Assembly: GCA_963819715.1 (NCBI GenBank)
Contig: CAWFXE010000003.1
Coordinates: 248,001 to 312,000 of the forward strand
Origin: DASUPK01 sp963819715
Lineage (GTDB): Bacteria > Actinomycetota > Thermoleophilia > Solirubrobacterales > 70-9
Direction of reading: 5' to 3'
Length of the DNA: 64,000 bases
Below the pieces are notes generated by a model. It was not told the DNA's origin. It made no database searches and saw nothing but the letters and a program-made list of their open reading frames with translations. The translations under genes were made by a program, and so were the position numbers. Positions 40,236 to 49,676 of this stretch are shown one piece after another (within the stretch, counting starts at the first letter, position 1; the number at the start of each line of letters is the position of its first letter).

Positions 40236-41525
40236 GTGAGCAGCCCGCCAAGACGCTCCATCCGCAGGCAGCTGAGCGTGATCACGGTCGACCAGGCGGT
40301 CGCCGGCGGCTCCAACGTCCTGATCGCCGTGATCGCGGCACGGCTGCTGGACCCTGCCCTCTTCGGGCTCTTCGGGATCGTCTTCCTGCTCTACATGGTC
40401 GCCCAGGGGATCTCGCGGGCGCTTGTCAACGACCCGCTGCTCATCCACCCGGACGAGGCCGAGGACCGCAAGGGCGAGGTGATCGGAACGAGCTGCCTGC
40501 TCGGCCTGGGGCTCGGCGCCGCCGTGGCGCTCATCGGCGCCGCGGTGAGCCTCATCGACGCGAGCCTGGGCGGGGCGATCGCCGTTCTGGGCGCCTGCCT
40601 CCCGCTGCTCGCTCTCCAGGACCTCGGTCGTTATCTCGGGTTCGCCACCCAACGGCCGTCATCAGCCCTCGTGCTGGACGTGAGCTGGCTGCTGCTCCTC
40701 GTCGTGGCAGTGATCCCGCTATTCGTCACCGGCACGCACTCGCTGCCGTGGCTGATCGCAGCCTGGGGCGGATCGGGGGCCGTCGCCGGCCTGCTGATCT
40801 TCGTTCAGCACCGCGACCACGGCGTCCATCTCGGCCTCTCGTGGCTGCGCTACACGTGGAGCTTCTCCTGGCGGTACCTGATCTCGTACGTGTCGACCCA
40901 GAGTGGGGCGCTGGGCGCGGCGAGCAGCGTCGGGGCGATTGCCGGAGCCCGAGCGCTCGGCGGTCTGCAGGGCGCGCTGCTCCTCGTGCGCCCGTTCATG
41001 ACGTTCCAGATCGCAATCACGGCCGCCAGCATCGGGCACGTGACCCGATCCCTCGAAGCTGGCGGCGCCATCATCCGGCGATACATCGAAAAGGTCTCGG
41101 TGCTGGCCACGGCGGCTGCTGCTGTGAACCTGATCGTCATCGTCCTCCTGCCCGACGGAGTGGGCCGGGCCATCCTCGGCGACTCGTGGGAGGTCGCGCA
41201 GCCGCTGCTCTTCGCGACCGGAGTGCAGATTCTCATTCTCGGTCTGCTCACCGGGCCGCGCGCGGGGCTGCTCGGTATGCGGGCCATCCGCAGGGTGATG
41301 GCGATCGACATCGTGACCACGGGCCTCGTCTTCGCCGCGAGCATCGTGGGCGCAGAAATCAACGGCGCCCTCGGGGCGATCTGGGCAGTCACGATCGTGC
41401 AGGCGGCGATGACCGCGGTGATCTGGGCGACTTTCCTGAGCCAGAGCCCTCAGGGTGACGCCGGCGTCGGCATTGCCACCGAGGCCCTGCCGCCGGAACC
41501 GGCGCCGTCGCCTCCGGCCATCTGA
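40236..41525 (+). CDS. Wzx-like polysaccharide flippase
   Basis: 429 aa from GTG 40236, about 12 membrane segments. The N-terminal part (SVITVDQAVAGGSNVLIAVIAARLLDPALFGLFGIVFLLY) is typical of the polysaccharide-export/MATE-like flippases. GARALGGLQGALLLVRPF and LLTGPRAGLLGMRAIRRVMAIDI also fit. It would move lipid-linked repeat units across the membrane. It lies back-to-back with the TylF-like gene and converges on the Wzy-like gene. Confidence 0.8.
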   Translation: MSSPPRRSIRRQLSVITVDQAVAGGSNVLIAVIAARLLDPALFGLFGIVFLLYMVAQGISRALVNDPLLIHPDEAEDRKGEVIGTSCLLGLGLGAAVALIGAAVSLIDASLGGAIAVLGACLPLLALQDLGRYLGFATQRPSSALVLDVSWLLLLVVAVIPLFVTGTHSLPWLIAAWGGSGAVAGLLIFVQHRDHGVHLGLSWLRYTWSFSWRYLISYVSTQSGALGAASSVGAIAGARALGGLQGALLLVRPFMTFQIAITAASIGHVTRSLEAGGAIIRRYIEKVSVLATAAAAVNLIVIVLLPDGVGRAILGDSWEVAQPLLFATGVQILILGLLTGPRAGLLGMRAIRRVMAIDIVTTGLVFAASIVGAEINGALGAIWAVTIVQAAMTAVIWATFLSQSPQGDAGVGIATEALPPEPAPSPPAI

Positions 41526-41533
41526 CCGGAGGC

Positions 41534-43018
41534 CTAGCCGATCGGAACCTCTTCCATGTCGGGCTCGCGACGCTGGCGCTTGGCCGGCGCGGGCGCGGGC
41601 TCGGGCTCCGGCTCGGGGGCAGACGGTTGCTCGGCGCCCTCCTGCTCTCGGCCAGAGGCGCCGGCCACCAGCCCGAGCCCGAGCAAGAGCCCAACCGGCA
41701 CGAAGATGTAGCGGTCCGCGATCTCGTTCTGCAGGAGGCCCGCGATCAGCCAGACCGCGAACGAGATCGTCAGCGCACCGACGAGCGGCGGGCTGCCCCG
41801 CGGCAGGCGCGGATCTCGGTAAAGGCGCAAGCCCGTCGTGAAGACGCCGGTTGAGTACAGGACCAGCGCGATGATCCCCAGCACGCCCGCCGTCTCCCAG
41901 AACTGCAGCGGCAGGGTGTGAGCGTCCGCAACCACCGTGAATCCCACGCCGGTGAACGGATGCGCCAGAGCGATCTCGAGCGACTCGTGGAACTGGTCGG
42001 AGCGCTGGCCGTTCGCGGCCCCGGAGTCGCCACCGCCGGCCAGCCGGTTGAAGCCCTCGGTGAGCGGATTGCCACTCGGGGCGACCAGCACAGTCAGCAC
42101 GGCGCCGGTGAGGCCGATCACCACCAGACGGCTGCGGAGCTTCGGAACCAGCATCGCCGTCAAGCCGACGGCGACGAGAAGCGAGACCAGTCCAACCCGC
42201 GATCCCGAGACCAGCACGCCCATGATCAGGAAGCCCGATGCCGCGACCCCCGCGGCCCGGCCGAGGCCCCGCAGCTGAGCCGCCCGGAGGAGCGCGACGG
42301 GGAGCGCCATCGAGCAGGTGAGGGCGAAGGTGTTCGGGTGGATCGCCAGGCCCGCCGCGCGCCCCCCGACGTCGACGCCGGTGATGCTCGCGCCCAGCCC
42401 AGCTCCGGTGAAGCCGTCGACCGTCCCGATGAACGCGCTGATCGCGGCGGACAGGACCCAGAGGTTCGCGAGCAGGTTGACCCTGCGCCACGAAGAGGCG
42501 ACCGCCCCGACCACGACGGGGACAACCACGAAGGCGAGCTCGAACCTCGCCATGGTGACCAGCGCGGGCCCGGGCGGGGTGAAGGACGGAGGCGGGTCGG
42601 GCGGCGGGTTGGGGACGAGGAAGAACTGGTTCAGCAGCTGCGAGGCGAGCAGGATCCCGGCCGCCCCGATCAGCCAGCCCGGGAGGGGCACCTTGATGGT
42701 GTCCTGCGACCAGCAGTAGGCGATCCCGATCGCCGCGGCGATCAGAAGGAGATCCGGCGGGGACGTCCCACCCGAGCGGAATCCGTTCCAGGTGATCGTC
42801 GCCACCGCCAGCCCGGTCAGGACCATCACGACGGGGTGCCAGGCGCGGGTCTCGCCGGCGCGTGAATGGAAGTTGATCAGGACCCCGGCCAGCCAGAGGC
42901 CGAGCGCGGCGACGACCAGCAGCAGCCCCGCCGGGGGGAGCAGCGCCCCAATCGCGCCGATCAGCAGCGCCCCGGCCGCGAGCGGGATCCACAAGCGCAG
43001 TCGATTCGCCTCCGTCAT
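41534..43018 (-). CDS. O-antigen ligase/Wzy-like membrane protein
   Basis: 494 aa from ATG 43018 (a longer start at 43054 is open but less likely). About 12 membrane segments. The Wzy_C pattern is present: HPNTFALTCSMALPVALL, GVLVSGSRVGLVSLL, HPFTGVGFTVVADAHTLPLQFWETAGVLGIIALVLY, and a His in the large loop. A Pro/Glu-rich cytosolic tail ends the protein. It polymerises or ligates glycan repeat units. Confidence 0.83.
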   Translation of the reverse strand: MTEANRLRLWIPLAAGALLIGAIGALLPPAGLLLVVAALGLWLAGVLINFHSRAGETRAWHPVVMVLTGLAVATITWNGFRSGGTSPPDLLLIAAAIGIAYCWSQDTIKVPLPGWLIGAAGILLASQLLNQFFLVPNPPPDPPPSFTPPGPALVTMARFELAFVVVPVVVGAVASSWRRVNLLANLWVLSAAISAFIGTVDGFTGAGLGASITGVDVGGRAAGLAIHPNTFALTCSMALPVALLRAAQLRGLGRAAGVAASGFLIMGVLVSGSRVGLVSLLVAVGLTAMLVPKLRSRLVVIGLTGAVLTVLVAPSGNPLTEGFNRLAGGGDSGAANGQRSDQFHESLEIALAHPFTGVGFTVVADAHTLPLQFWETAGVLGIIALVLYSTGVFTTGLRLYRDPRLPRGSPPLVGALTISFAVWLIAGLLQNEIADRYIFVPVGLLLGLGLVAGASGREQEGAEQPSAPEPEPEPAPAPAKRQRREPDMEEVPIG

Positions 43019-43083
43019 CGGCGCGAAGGGTAATGAGAATGACCGGCGCGCCACCCCAGTTGCCCTGTCTAGGATCCCGGGCC

Positions 43084-44335
43084 ATGTCGAGGCAGGGAGG
43101 CCCCCGAGTTCAGCTCTGGAGCGCCAACTTCGCCCCCGAGCCCACCGGGATCGCCCCGGTCAGCACGGTCTTGGCGGACGAGCTAGCCGAGCGCGGCTGG
43201 GAGGTCGACGTGGTCGCCAACCACCCCCACTACCCCGATCCCCGCTGGGGAACGCGACGCTGGCCCTACCGGCAGCGGCGCGGCGACGTGCGGCTCCTCC
43301 GCCTCCCTCTGCTGATCGGACGGGAGACCGCAAAGCAGCGGCTGCTCCAGGAGATGAGCATCGTCTCGAGCTACCTGGCCGCGACCCCGATCCTCGGCCC
43401 CCCGCTCCTGGGAAAGCCGGACGTGCTGCTGGTCGTCTCCCCTCCCTTCCCGGCGCTGCTGGCGGCGGTGATCAACGGCCGGCTCCGCGGGCTCCCGTGG
43501 GTCTACTGGATGCACGACCTGCTGCCCGACGGCGCGGTGACGACCGGCCTGGTCGACGAGGACAGCACGATCATGCGGGCCTCGCGCTGGCTCGAGCGGA
43601 CGGCCTACGAGCAACTGCGAGAGCGTCGCGGTGCTCTCACAGGCGTTCGCGGACAGCGTCCTCTCCAAGGGGGTGCCGCCGGAGAAGGTCGACCTGATCT
43701 ACGACCCCGCGACGCGGCCCTTCCCAGACCTCAGCCCGGATGAGCTGGGCGGCCGAGACGGACGAGATCAAGATCCTCAGCATGGGCAACATCGGGCTCA
43801 CCCAGGGCCTGACGCCGCTGGTCGCCGCCTGGGAGCGCTCGGACGAGATCGCCAAGCGCAACCTCAAGCTGGTGATCACCGGGCAACGGGGTCGCCGCGG
43901 ACGACGCCAAGGCGGAGATCCGCTCCGACCGGGTCGAGTTCCTCGGCCTGGTCTCGGACGAGCGAGCTCGAGCAGGAGCTCCGCTCGGCGACGCTCGCCC
44001 TGGTGAGCCAGAGCTACACCGGCGCCGAGTTCAACCTGCCCTCGAAGATCATGAACTTCATGGCCTACGGCCTGCCGATCGTCGCCGCCGTCAACCCGGC
44101 CGGCGAGACAGCCCGGCTCGTGCGAGAAGGCCGACGCCGGCTGGGTCGCCGACAGCTCCGACCCCGATCTGTTCCCGCGCGCCGTGATCGTCGGCGCTGG
44201 ACGACGCCGAGGAGCTGCGTCGCAAGGCCAAGGCGGCGCGAAGCTACGCGCGAGGAGAACTTCTCCACGGAGGCGTTCGCCGGCTCCTTCGACCGGCTGC
44301 TGCGCAGGGTGGCTCGGAACGGAGCCGGGGGCTAG
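43084..44335 (+). pseudogene. WbuB-like GT4 glycosyltransferase with seven frame breaks
   Basis: From ATG 43084: VQLWSANFAPEPTGIAPVST, VVANHPHYPDPRWG, VVSPPFPALLAAVINGRL, WVYWMHDLLPDGAVTTG, then across shifts VLSQAFADSVLSKGVPPEKV, EIKILSMGNIGLTQGLTPLV, LKLVITGQR, TLALVSQSYTGAEFNLPSKI, FMAYGLPIVAAVNPAGETA and FSTEAFAGSFDRLLRRV. This is the WbuB/colanic GT4 order without a missing block. Shifts lie at about 43613, 43748, 43890, 43965, 44122, 44191 and 44251; every one is resolved by deleting one base. The gene is either a sequence-error hot spot or an unusual inactive allele. Confidence 0.8.
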
Positions 44336-45309
44336 GCCGCGACCCGCTCGGAGAGCTGGTCGTAGATCCAGGCGTAGGTCTGCGCCATCCCCTCCTGGAG
44401 GGTGACGCTCGGCTCCCAGCCCAGCGCGTCCCGGAGCTGCGTGTTGTCGCTGTTGCGGCCCCGCACGCCCTGCGGGGCGCTCAGGTCGTAGTTGCGCGAG
44501 ACCTTGATCCCGGCGATCTCCTCGACGATGTCGATCAGCTGGTTGATCGTGACCAGCTCGGTCGAGCCGAGGTTGACCGGCGCGGTGTGGTCGGAGGCCA
44601 TCAGCGCCTTCGTCCCGTGGACGCAGTCGGTGATGTAGGTGAAGCTCCGGGTCTGCTCGCCGTCGCCCCAGACCTCGATCTCGTGCTCGCCGCTCAGCTT
44701 CGCCTGCGCGACCTTGCGGCAGATCGCGGCGGGAGCCTTCTCGCGCCCGCCGTCCCAGGTGCCCTCCGGCCCGTAGACGTTGTGGTAGCGGACGACCCGC
44801 GTGCCGAGGCCGAAGTCCTCGGTGAAGTGCCGGCACATGCGCTCGGAGAAGAGCTTCTCCCAGCCGTAGCCGTCCTCGGGCTCCGCGGGATAGGCGTCCT
44901 CCTCGCGCAGCGGCTGAACCGCGGCGTCGGTCTGCTTCTCCGCCGCGTAGACGCACGCCGACGATGAGAAGAGGAAGCGCTCGACGTCGTTGTCGCGAGC
45001 GGCCTCGAGCAGGTGGGTGTTGATCAGGACGGAGAGCATGCAGAGCGCCTTGTTGAGCTCGATGAAGCCCATGCCCCCCATGTCGGCGGCGAGGTTGTAG
45101 ACCTGGGCCACGTTCTCGGTCACCGCGAAGCAGTTCTCGCGGAGGCTCAGGTCGAGCTCGAAGTTCTCCGCTTCGTCGAAGCGCTGGTACCACTCATCCG
45201 CGGGCTTCTTGTCGACGGCCCGCACCGTCGCGCCCTCATCGAGCAGGTCTCGAACCAGGTGGCCCCCGATGAACCCACCCGCTCCCGTGACGAGAATCCG
45301 ATCGCTCAT
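44332..45309 (-). CDS. GDP-mannose 3,5-epimerase-like nucleotide-sugar epimerase
   Basis: 325 aa. ILVTGAGGFIGGHLVRDLL binds NAD; VYNLAADMGGMGFIELNKA is the signature of GDP-mannose 3,5-epimerase; FSSSACVYAAE and YGWEKLFSERMC hold the catalytic Ser, Cys and Tyr/Lys; SFTYITDCVHGTKALM and RNYDLSAPQGVRGRNSDN follow. ATG 45309 overlaps the stop of the BY-kinase gene. The product would supply GDP-L-galactose/gulose-type sugars to the polysaccharide. Confidence 0.85.
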   Translation of the reverse strand: MSDRILVTGAGGFIGGHLVRDLLDEGATVRAVDKKPADEWYQRFDEAENFELDLSLRENCFAVTENVAQVYNLAADMGGMGFIELNKALCMLSVLINTHLLEAARDNDVERFLFSSSACVYAAEKQTDAAVQPLREEDAYPAEPEDGYGWEKLFSERMCRHFTEDFGLGTRVVRYHNVYGPEGTWDGGREKAPAAICRKVAQAKLSGEHEIEVWGDGEQTRSFTYITDCVHGTKALMASDHTAPVNLGSTELVTINQLIDIVEEIAGIKVSRNYDLSAPQGVRGRNSDNTQLRDALGWEPSVTLQEGMAQTYAWIYDQLSERVAA

Positions 45310-46797
45310 GCTGCCGTCCCCTCCGCTGTCCTGGCCGATTCGGCCGTTGAGTAGTACCCGTAGTAGTCGTCGTCGCAGCCGCGCGTCAGCCCCGTGATCA
45401 CCAGGCCCGTGGGCTTCTCGGGGAGGTGCTCCATGACCTGCTTCGCGCGAGAAGCCTGGTCGAGGGTCGTCTGCCGCAGTCGCACGCAGAGCAGCACCCC
45501 GTCCACCTGGGGCAGCACCTCGAGGGTGTCCCCGACGGGGAGCAGCGGCGCGCAGTCGATGACGACGAGGTCGTAGACCTTCCGAAGCTGGTCGAGGAAG
45601 TCCTTGAAGCGCTTCGAGGCGAGCATCTCGGTCGGCTGCAGGATGGTCCCGCCGGCGGGGATGACCGGGAGCTTCTCGGCGCCGCGTCCGTGCACCTCGA
45701 TCGACCGCAGCACCTCCTGCGGGGTCGCCTCGCCGGCCAGGTAGTCGCTGAGGCCGGGCTCGGGGTCGAAGCCGAGGCGCGAGGCGTTCACAGGCCGGCG
45801 GAAGTCGCACTCGACCAGGATCGTCCGCTTGCCGACCAGCGCGCTGGCGTAGGCGTACCACGACGCGACAGTCGACTTCCCCTCCTCGGGGAGCGGGCTC
45901 GTCACGGCAATGACCTTGAGCTCCTCCTCCCGGCCGAGGAAGTCGACGTTCTTTCGCAGGATTCGAAATGCCTCGAGGTCCGCCTCTGAGACGAGGCCCG
46001 AGCTGCCGTTCTCGGACATGCCGGCCATGCCCAGGCTTTCCCTGCGTACGTAGCCGACCAGGGGCAGGCCGAGTCGCTTCTGGACCTCGTGCCCGTCGGT
46101 GGCCCGCCTGTCGAGGTTCTCCCGCAGGAAGGCGATGCCGATGCCGAGCATCAGCCCGAGGAACAGTGCGATCAGCGTGTCCCGGACCGGCTTGGGCGAC
46201 GCCGGGCTGCTCGGGACCTCGGCGGGCTTCACGATCGTCGACCGGCTCGGCGACCGCGGCGAGAGCCTGGAAGCGGGCTCTGTTCTGAGCGCCCGCGACG
46301 CCACGGAAGGCGGCCGCCTTCTGCTTGTAGAAGTTCCGCGCGTCATCGCGGGTCAGCCTCTTGACCGAGGCGGCCAGCACGTTCGCCTCCCGGGCCGCCT
46401 TCTGCGCCGTGTCGGCGCTGACGACGATGGTCACCAGGTTGTTGTTGGCGTTGACCGTGACGGTGGTGTCACCGCGAAGTTCGTCCGCGGTGGGATCGCC
46501 GCCGAGCGACTTGCTGGCGGCCGCGAGCACGTCGTCCCTGGTCGCCCTCGCCGCGCCGGCGCCCGACACGTTCTGAGGGAAGAAGTCGATGCTGCCGCCT
46601 CCGCCGAGCAGGGCGGGGGCCTGAAGTCCGGGATCGGAGAACTGAAGATCGGTGCTCGCCTCGTAGGTCTTTGCCCGGACGAGAGACAGGGCGACCGCGA
46701 TTGCGCCGGCGAGCAGGGTGACGAACAGGATCAGCTTGATCCGGCGTCGCAGCACGCCGAGGTAATCGCTCAGGTTTCGAGTTTCGCCAGATTCCAT
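45306..46797 (-). pseudogene. Wzz/BY-kinase (polysaccharide co-polymerase and tyrosine kinase), single frameshift
   Basis: From ATG 46797: Wzz domain NLSDYLGVLRRRIKLILFV (TM1) to NFYKQKAAAFRGVAGAQNRA, then one extra base near 46240 shifts into the frame TIVKPAEVPSSPASPKPVRD, TM2 (LIALFLGLMLGIGIAFL) and a cytosolic kinase: Walker A SPLPEEGKSTVAS, Walker A' TILVECDFRRP, Walker B YDLVVIDCAPLLPV, and the tyrosine cluster DDDYYGYYST at the end. Together about 497 aa. It sets chain length and controls assembly through autophosphorylation. Coupled to the epimerase by ATGA. Confidence 0.8.
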
Positions 46798-46933
46798 TCC
46801 TTGGGGCCCCCCGGGGGAAAGTGCGCGGTCACGATAGCGAGATCGATGGCGCGTCCCGCCGGTTGATTTCCTGCCGCGAATCGAGCCGGAAGTGTGACAC
46901 CGGCGCCGCGAACCCGCGCTACTCTGGCCCACC

Positions 46934-47605
46934 GTGGCGGCCTCACCGAAAAAGAGCGAGCGGTCGGCGGATGAGTGGCTGATCAGCGATTCCGACGGCG
47001 TCGCGGACGATCGGGAGAGCCAGGGGGGCTCTTCGAGAGCCGAGACCAGGCAGTGGCTCGTCGAGACGGGGACCGGCGTGAACGGCGGGAAGTGGCCGGC
47101 GCCGGCGCCGGCACCGAGCGAGGCGTCGTTCGAGCTGCCCGATACCGCCGCCGCCGAACCCGAGCCGCCCGCCAAAGCACCCCGTAAGTCCTCCAAGGCG
47201 CCGGCCAAGGCCGATGCGGCGGCCGGGGAGCTGCGCGCGGAGAACCGCGAGCTCGCGAAGCGGATCCGGGAGCTTCAGGCCGAGCTGAGTGGGCAGTCGA
47301 AGAGACTTGAGAAGCTCGAATCGGACCTAGCGGTCGCGAAGAAGAAGGCCTCCGGCGCGAAGCGCAAGACAAAGGCCAAGCGGAGCAGGCGCAGGGCGGC
47401 CGGCGGGATGGACCCCATCGACGTGAACGAGGCCACCTTTGAGGATCTGCGCAGTCTCGGGCTCTCGGTGACCCAGTGCGCCCGCGTGATCGCCTATCGG
47501 GACACCCGTGGCGGCTACGAGTCGCTGGACGAGCTCGAGGACGTCCCAGGGCTCCCGCGGAAGACCGTCTCGAACCTCCGCTCCGAGCTCACGCTTTCGG
47601 CTTAG
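46934..47605 (+). CDS. coiled-coil protein with C-terminal helix-hairpin-helix domain
   Basis: 223 aa from GTG 46934. Disordered acidic and Ala/Pro-rich N-terminus (1-95), a coiled coil at about 96-130 (ELRAENRELAKRIRELQAEL, SGQSKRLEKLESDLAVAKKK), a Lys/Arg patch (GAKRKTKAKRSRRRAAGG), then a ComEA-like HhH pair (DPIDVNEATFEDLRSLGLSV; GYESLDELEDVPGLPRKTVS). No signal peptide, so it is cytosolic and probably binds DNA. Why it sits inside a polysaccharide locus is unclear. The last 17 bases overlap the convergent Wzy-like gene. Confidence 0.72.
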   Translation: MAASPKKSERSADEWLISDSDGVADDRESQGGSSRAETRQWLVETGTGVNGGKWPAPAPAPSEASFELPDTAAAEPEPPAKAPRKSSKAPAKADAAAGELRAENRELAKRIRELQAELSGQSKRLEKLESDLAVAKKKASGAKRKTKAKRSRRRAAGGMDPIDVNEATFEDLRSLGLSVTQCARVIAYRDTRGGYESLDELEDVPGLPRKTVSNLRSELTLSA

Positions 47606-49610
47606 GTGCGTTCTCGGAGAGCAGCGCGTCGAGCTGCCTGAGGTACGGACCGGCCGGGAGCAGGTAGAGGCTGTGCGGCGCCAGTCGCCGGACTTCGCTG
47701 AGCTGCGCCTCCACCCCACGCCGGTCTCCGAGCCTGGCATCGATTCTCGCCAGGAGCAGACGGTCGCGCCAGTCATATGGATCTCGGTCGATCGCGGCCT
47801 CGACATCGCTCTTCGCCGCGGCCAGATCGCCGGCCCTCTCATAGGCGAGGCTCCGGGCCGCGTAGGGCGCGCTGGCCCACGGCTCGGCGTCGATGGCCTC
47901 GTCGGCGAGCTCGCGGGCGCGGTCGGGGTCGCCGGACACGAGCTCGTCCTGGCTGGCCCGGGTGCGCTCGGTCGAGACAAGGCCCGGGATCTGCGAGACG
48001 GCGGCGAAGAGCGCCAGGGCGACCAGGCCGCCGCGAATCCACGGACTGAGCGCCTGCTTGCCGAAGCGGTCGAAGCCGCCGGCCGCCGCCACGGAGATGC
48101 AGCCGATCGCGAGCGTGCCGATCGCCCCGAGCTCCCACATCCAGTCGACCCCCGCGTAGGCCAGGAAGACCACGAACGCCGCGATCAGCGCCGAGCCGAC
48201 CGCGAGCTCGCGCCGTCGCCTCCATCTCATCCGCGCCTGGATCGCGGCCACCAGCAGTCCGCCGAGGGCCACCAGCAGGGCAAGGAGGCCCGGCAATCCG
48301 AGCTCGGCCGCCTGCTCGATGTAGAGGGTGTGGGCGTCGCGCACGAACTCGGTCTTGCCGTGCCTGCTCCAGTAGAGCTCGAACGAGCCGGGGCCGATCC
48401 CGTTGAGGGGGTGGGCCTCGAAAGCGTCCACCGCCTCGGTCCAGACGTCGTAGCGGGCGCTTCCGAGGCTCGTGAAGCGGACGGTCCCGCCACTCGAGGG
48501 AGGCGGCCTGTCGGTCTTGAATTTGTCCCAGGCTGTCCCGACCGGCCCATTGAGGGCGACCGCCAGGAGCAGCGCACCCACCACCCCGGCGCCCAGGGCA
48601 ACACGGGCATGGGCGGGGTCCATTCGAACCCGGTCGAGGCCGGCTCTCTGGGTGACGGCCGCAACGGCGGCGCAGACGATGCCCACCGCGATCAGCGTCG
48701 CGGCCACCGCGCCGCCGCCGGCATCGCCGGCGGCGTGCGCGATCTCGTCGTGGCCGCGGACCACGAGGATCGCCACCGCGGCCCCACCGCCCGCCACGAT
48801 CGAGTTCGCCAGGGCGGTCCAGCGATGCCGGCTGAGGGCGATGGCCGCGATCACGGCGATGACCACCGCCGCAGCGCCGAAGCGCGAGTAGCTGAGGTAG
48901 ACGGTGACGGAGGCAACGGGGACGCTGGCGAGGGCGACGGCCCTGGTCTCGAGCCGTGACGCATTGGCGCTCAGGGCGAGCCCGATCGCGACCGCCATGG
49001 CTCCCCAGCACGACACCCCGTTCCAGTAGTAGAAGGGATAGCTCAGCCGATCGGCTCCGGTGCCGGACGTGAAGTGATCGGTGATCACGTGCGGGAAGAG
49101 CCGGGACGTCAGCTCGAAGAACGGCAGCGCGAGCGCCGCCGCGGCGAAGCCAATCGCCGCGCCCCGCCAGGTGTAACGGTTGAGCGCCAGGAAGGCGAGG
49201 GCGACGACACCGGAGTATTCGATGACCCGGGCGAGCTCCTCCGTCGTCCGCGCGTCGCTTTCGGTCCAGATGTGGGCGAGCAACGTCAGGACGGCGAGCG
49301 CGGCGAACCCGCCGACGGCAACCCAGGCGGCTGCCGTCAGCCGCGCCCTCGGCAGGATTCCCGCTCCCAATCCCAGTGCGATCGCGGCCCAGATCGTCAG
49401 CCCGACCTGGTGCCTGATGACGACGTCATAGCCCCCGCCGTTGAAGGCGAGCACGAGGACCAGGAAGGCGGAAATTGCGAATGCCGCGGCTCGCCTGGCG
49501 AGGAGCCGGCGCGGCGTCTCGCCCCGGCGCCTCGATGAGCGCCCGCGGCTGAGGCGTTCCCCCTCCGATTCGGCGGAGGGAGCTGCCGGCGCGCTCTCAG
49601 GCGTGGACAA
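47589..49610 (-). CDS. O-antigen ligase-like membrane protein with C-terminal TPR
   Basis: 673 aa from TTG 49610. About 12 membrane segments with Wzy_C features (YPFYYWNGVSCWGAMAVAIG; YLSYSRFGAAAVVIA; HPLNGIGPGSFELYWSRHGKTEFVRDAHTLYIEQAAELGLPG). After the last helix a TPR-like region (residues about 560-665: DPDRARELADEAIDAEPWAS; AKSDVEAAIDRDPYDWRDRL) faces the medium. It differs from the shorter ligase at 41534, so the locus has both a likely polymerase and a likely ligase. Confidence 0.8.
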   Translation of the reverse strand: MSTPESAPAAPSAESEGERLSRGRSSRRRGETPRRLLARRAAAFAISAFLVLVLAFNGGGYDVVIRHQVGLTIWAAIALGLGAGILPRARLTAAAWVAVGGFAALAVLTLLAHIWTESDARTTEELARVIEYSGVVALAFLALNRYTWRGAAIGFAAAALALPFFELTSRLFPHVITDHFTSGTGADRLSYPFYYWNGVSCWGAMAVAIGLALSANASRLETRAVALASVPVASVTVYLSYSRFGAAAVVIAVIAAIALSRHRWTALANSIVAGGGAAVAILVVRGHDEIAHAAGDAGGGAVAATLIAVGIVCAAVAAVTQRAGLDRVRMDPAHARVALGAGVVGALLLAVALNGPVGTAWDKFKTDRPPPSSGGTVRFTSLGSARYDVWTEAVDAFEAHPLNGIGPGSFELYWSRHGKTEFVRDAHTLYIEQAAELGLPGLLALLVALGGLLVAAIQARMRWRRRRELAVGSALIAAFVVFLAYAGVDWMWELGAIGTLAIGCISVAAAGGFDRFGKQALSPWIRGGLVALALFAAVSQIPGLVSTERTRASQDELVSGDPDRARELADEAIDAEPWASAPYAARSLAYERAGDLAAAKSDVEAAIDRDPYDWRDRLLLARIDARLGDRRGVEAQLSEVRRLAPHSLYLLPAGPYLRQLDALLSENAPKPKA

Positions 49611-49617
49611 GGGTTTG

Positions 49618-49661
49618 CCTACACAAAATAGTGGGGGGTCTCATACATAAAATTGTGTAGG
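49618..49661. promoter_or_regulatory. inverted repeat between divergent genes
   Basis: CCTACACAA (49618-49626) and TTGTGTAGG (49653-49661) are perfect inverted copies, 26 bases apart, in a short AT-rich island between the starts at 49610 and 49677. This looks like a shared operator for the divergent promoters, with half sites 35 bases apart centre to centre. Confidence 0.45.
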
Positions 49662-49676
49662 ATTTTCGGCTTAGTG

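Noticed and set aside
40719..43085. 788-codon open frame on the minus strand
   Set aside because: Covers the Wzy-like gene in the wrong frame and runs antisense to the flippase; no family features.
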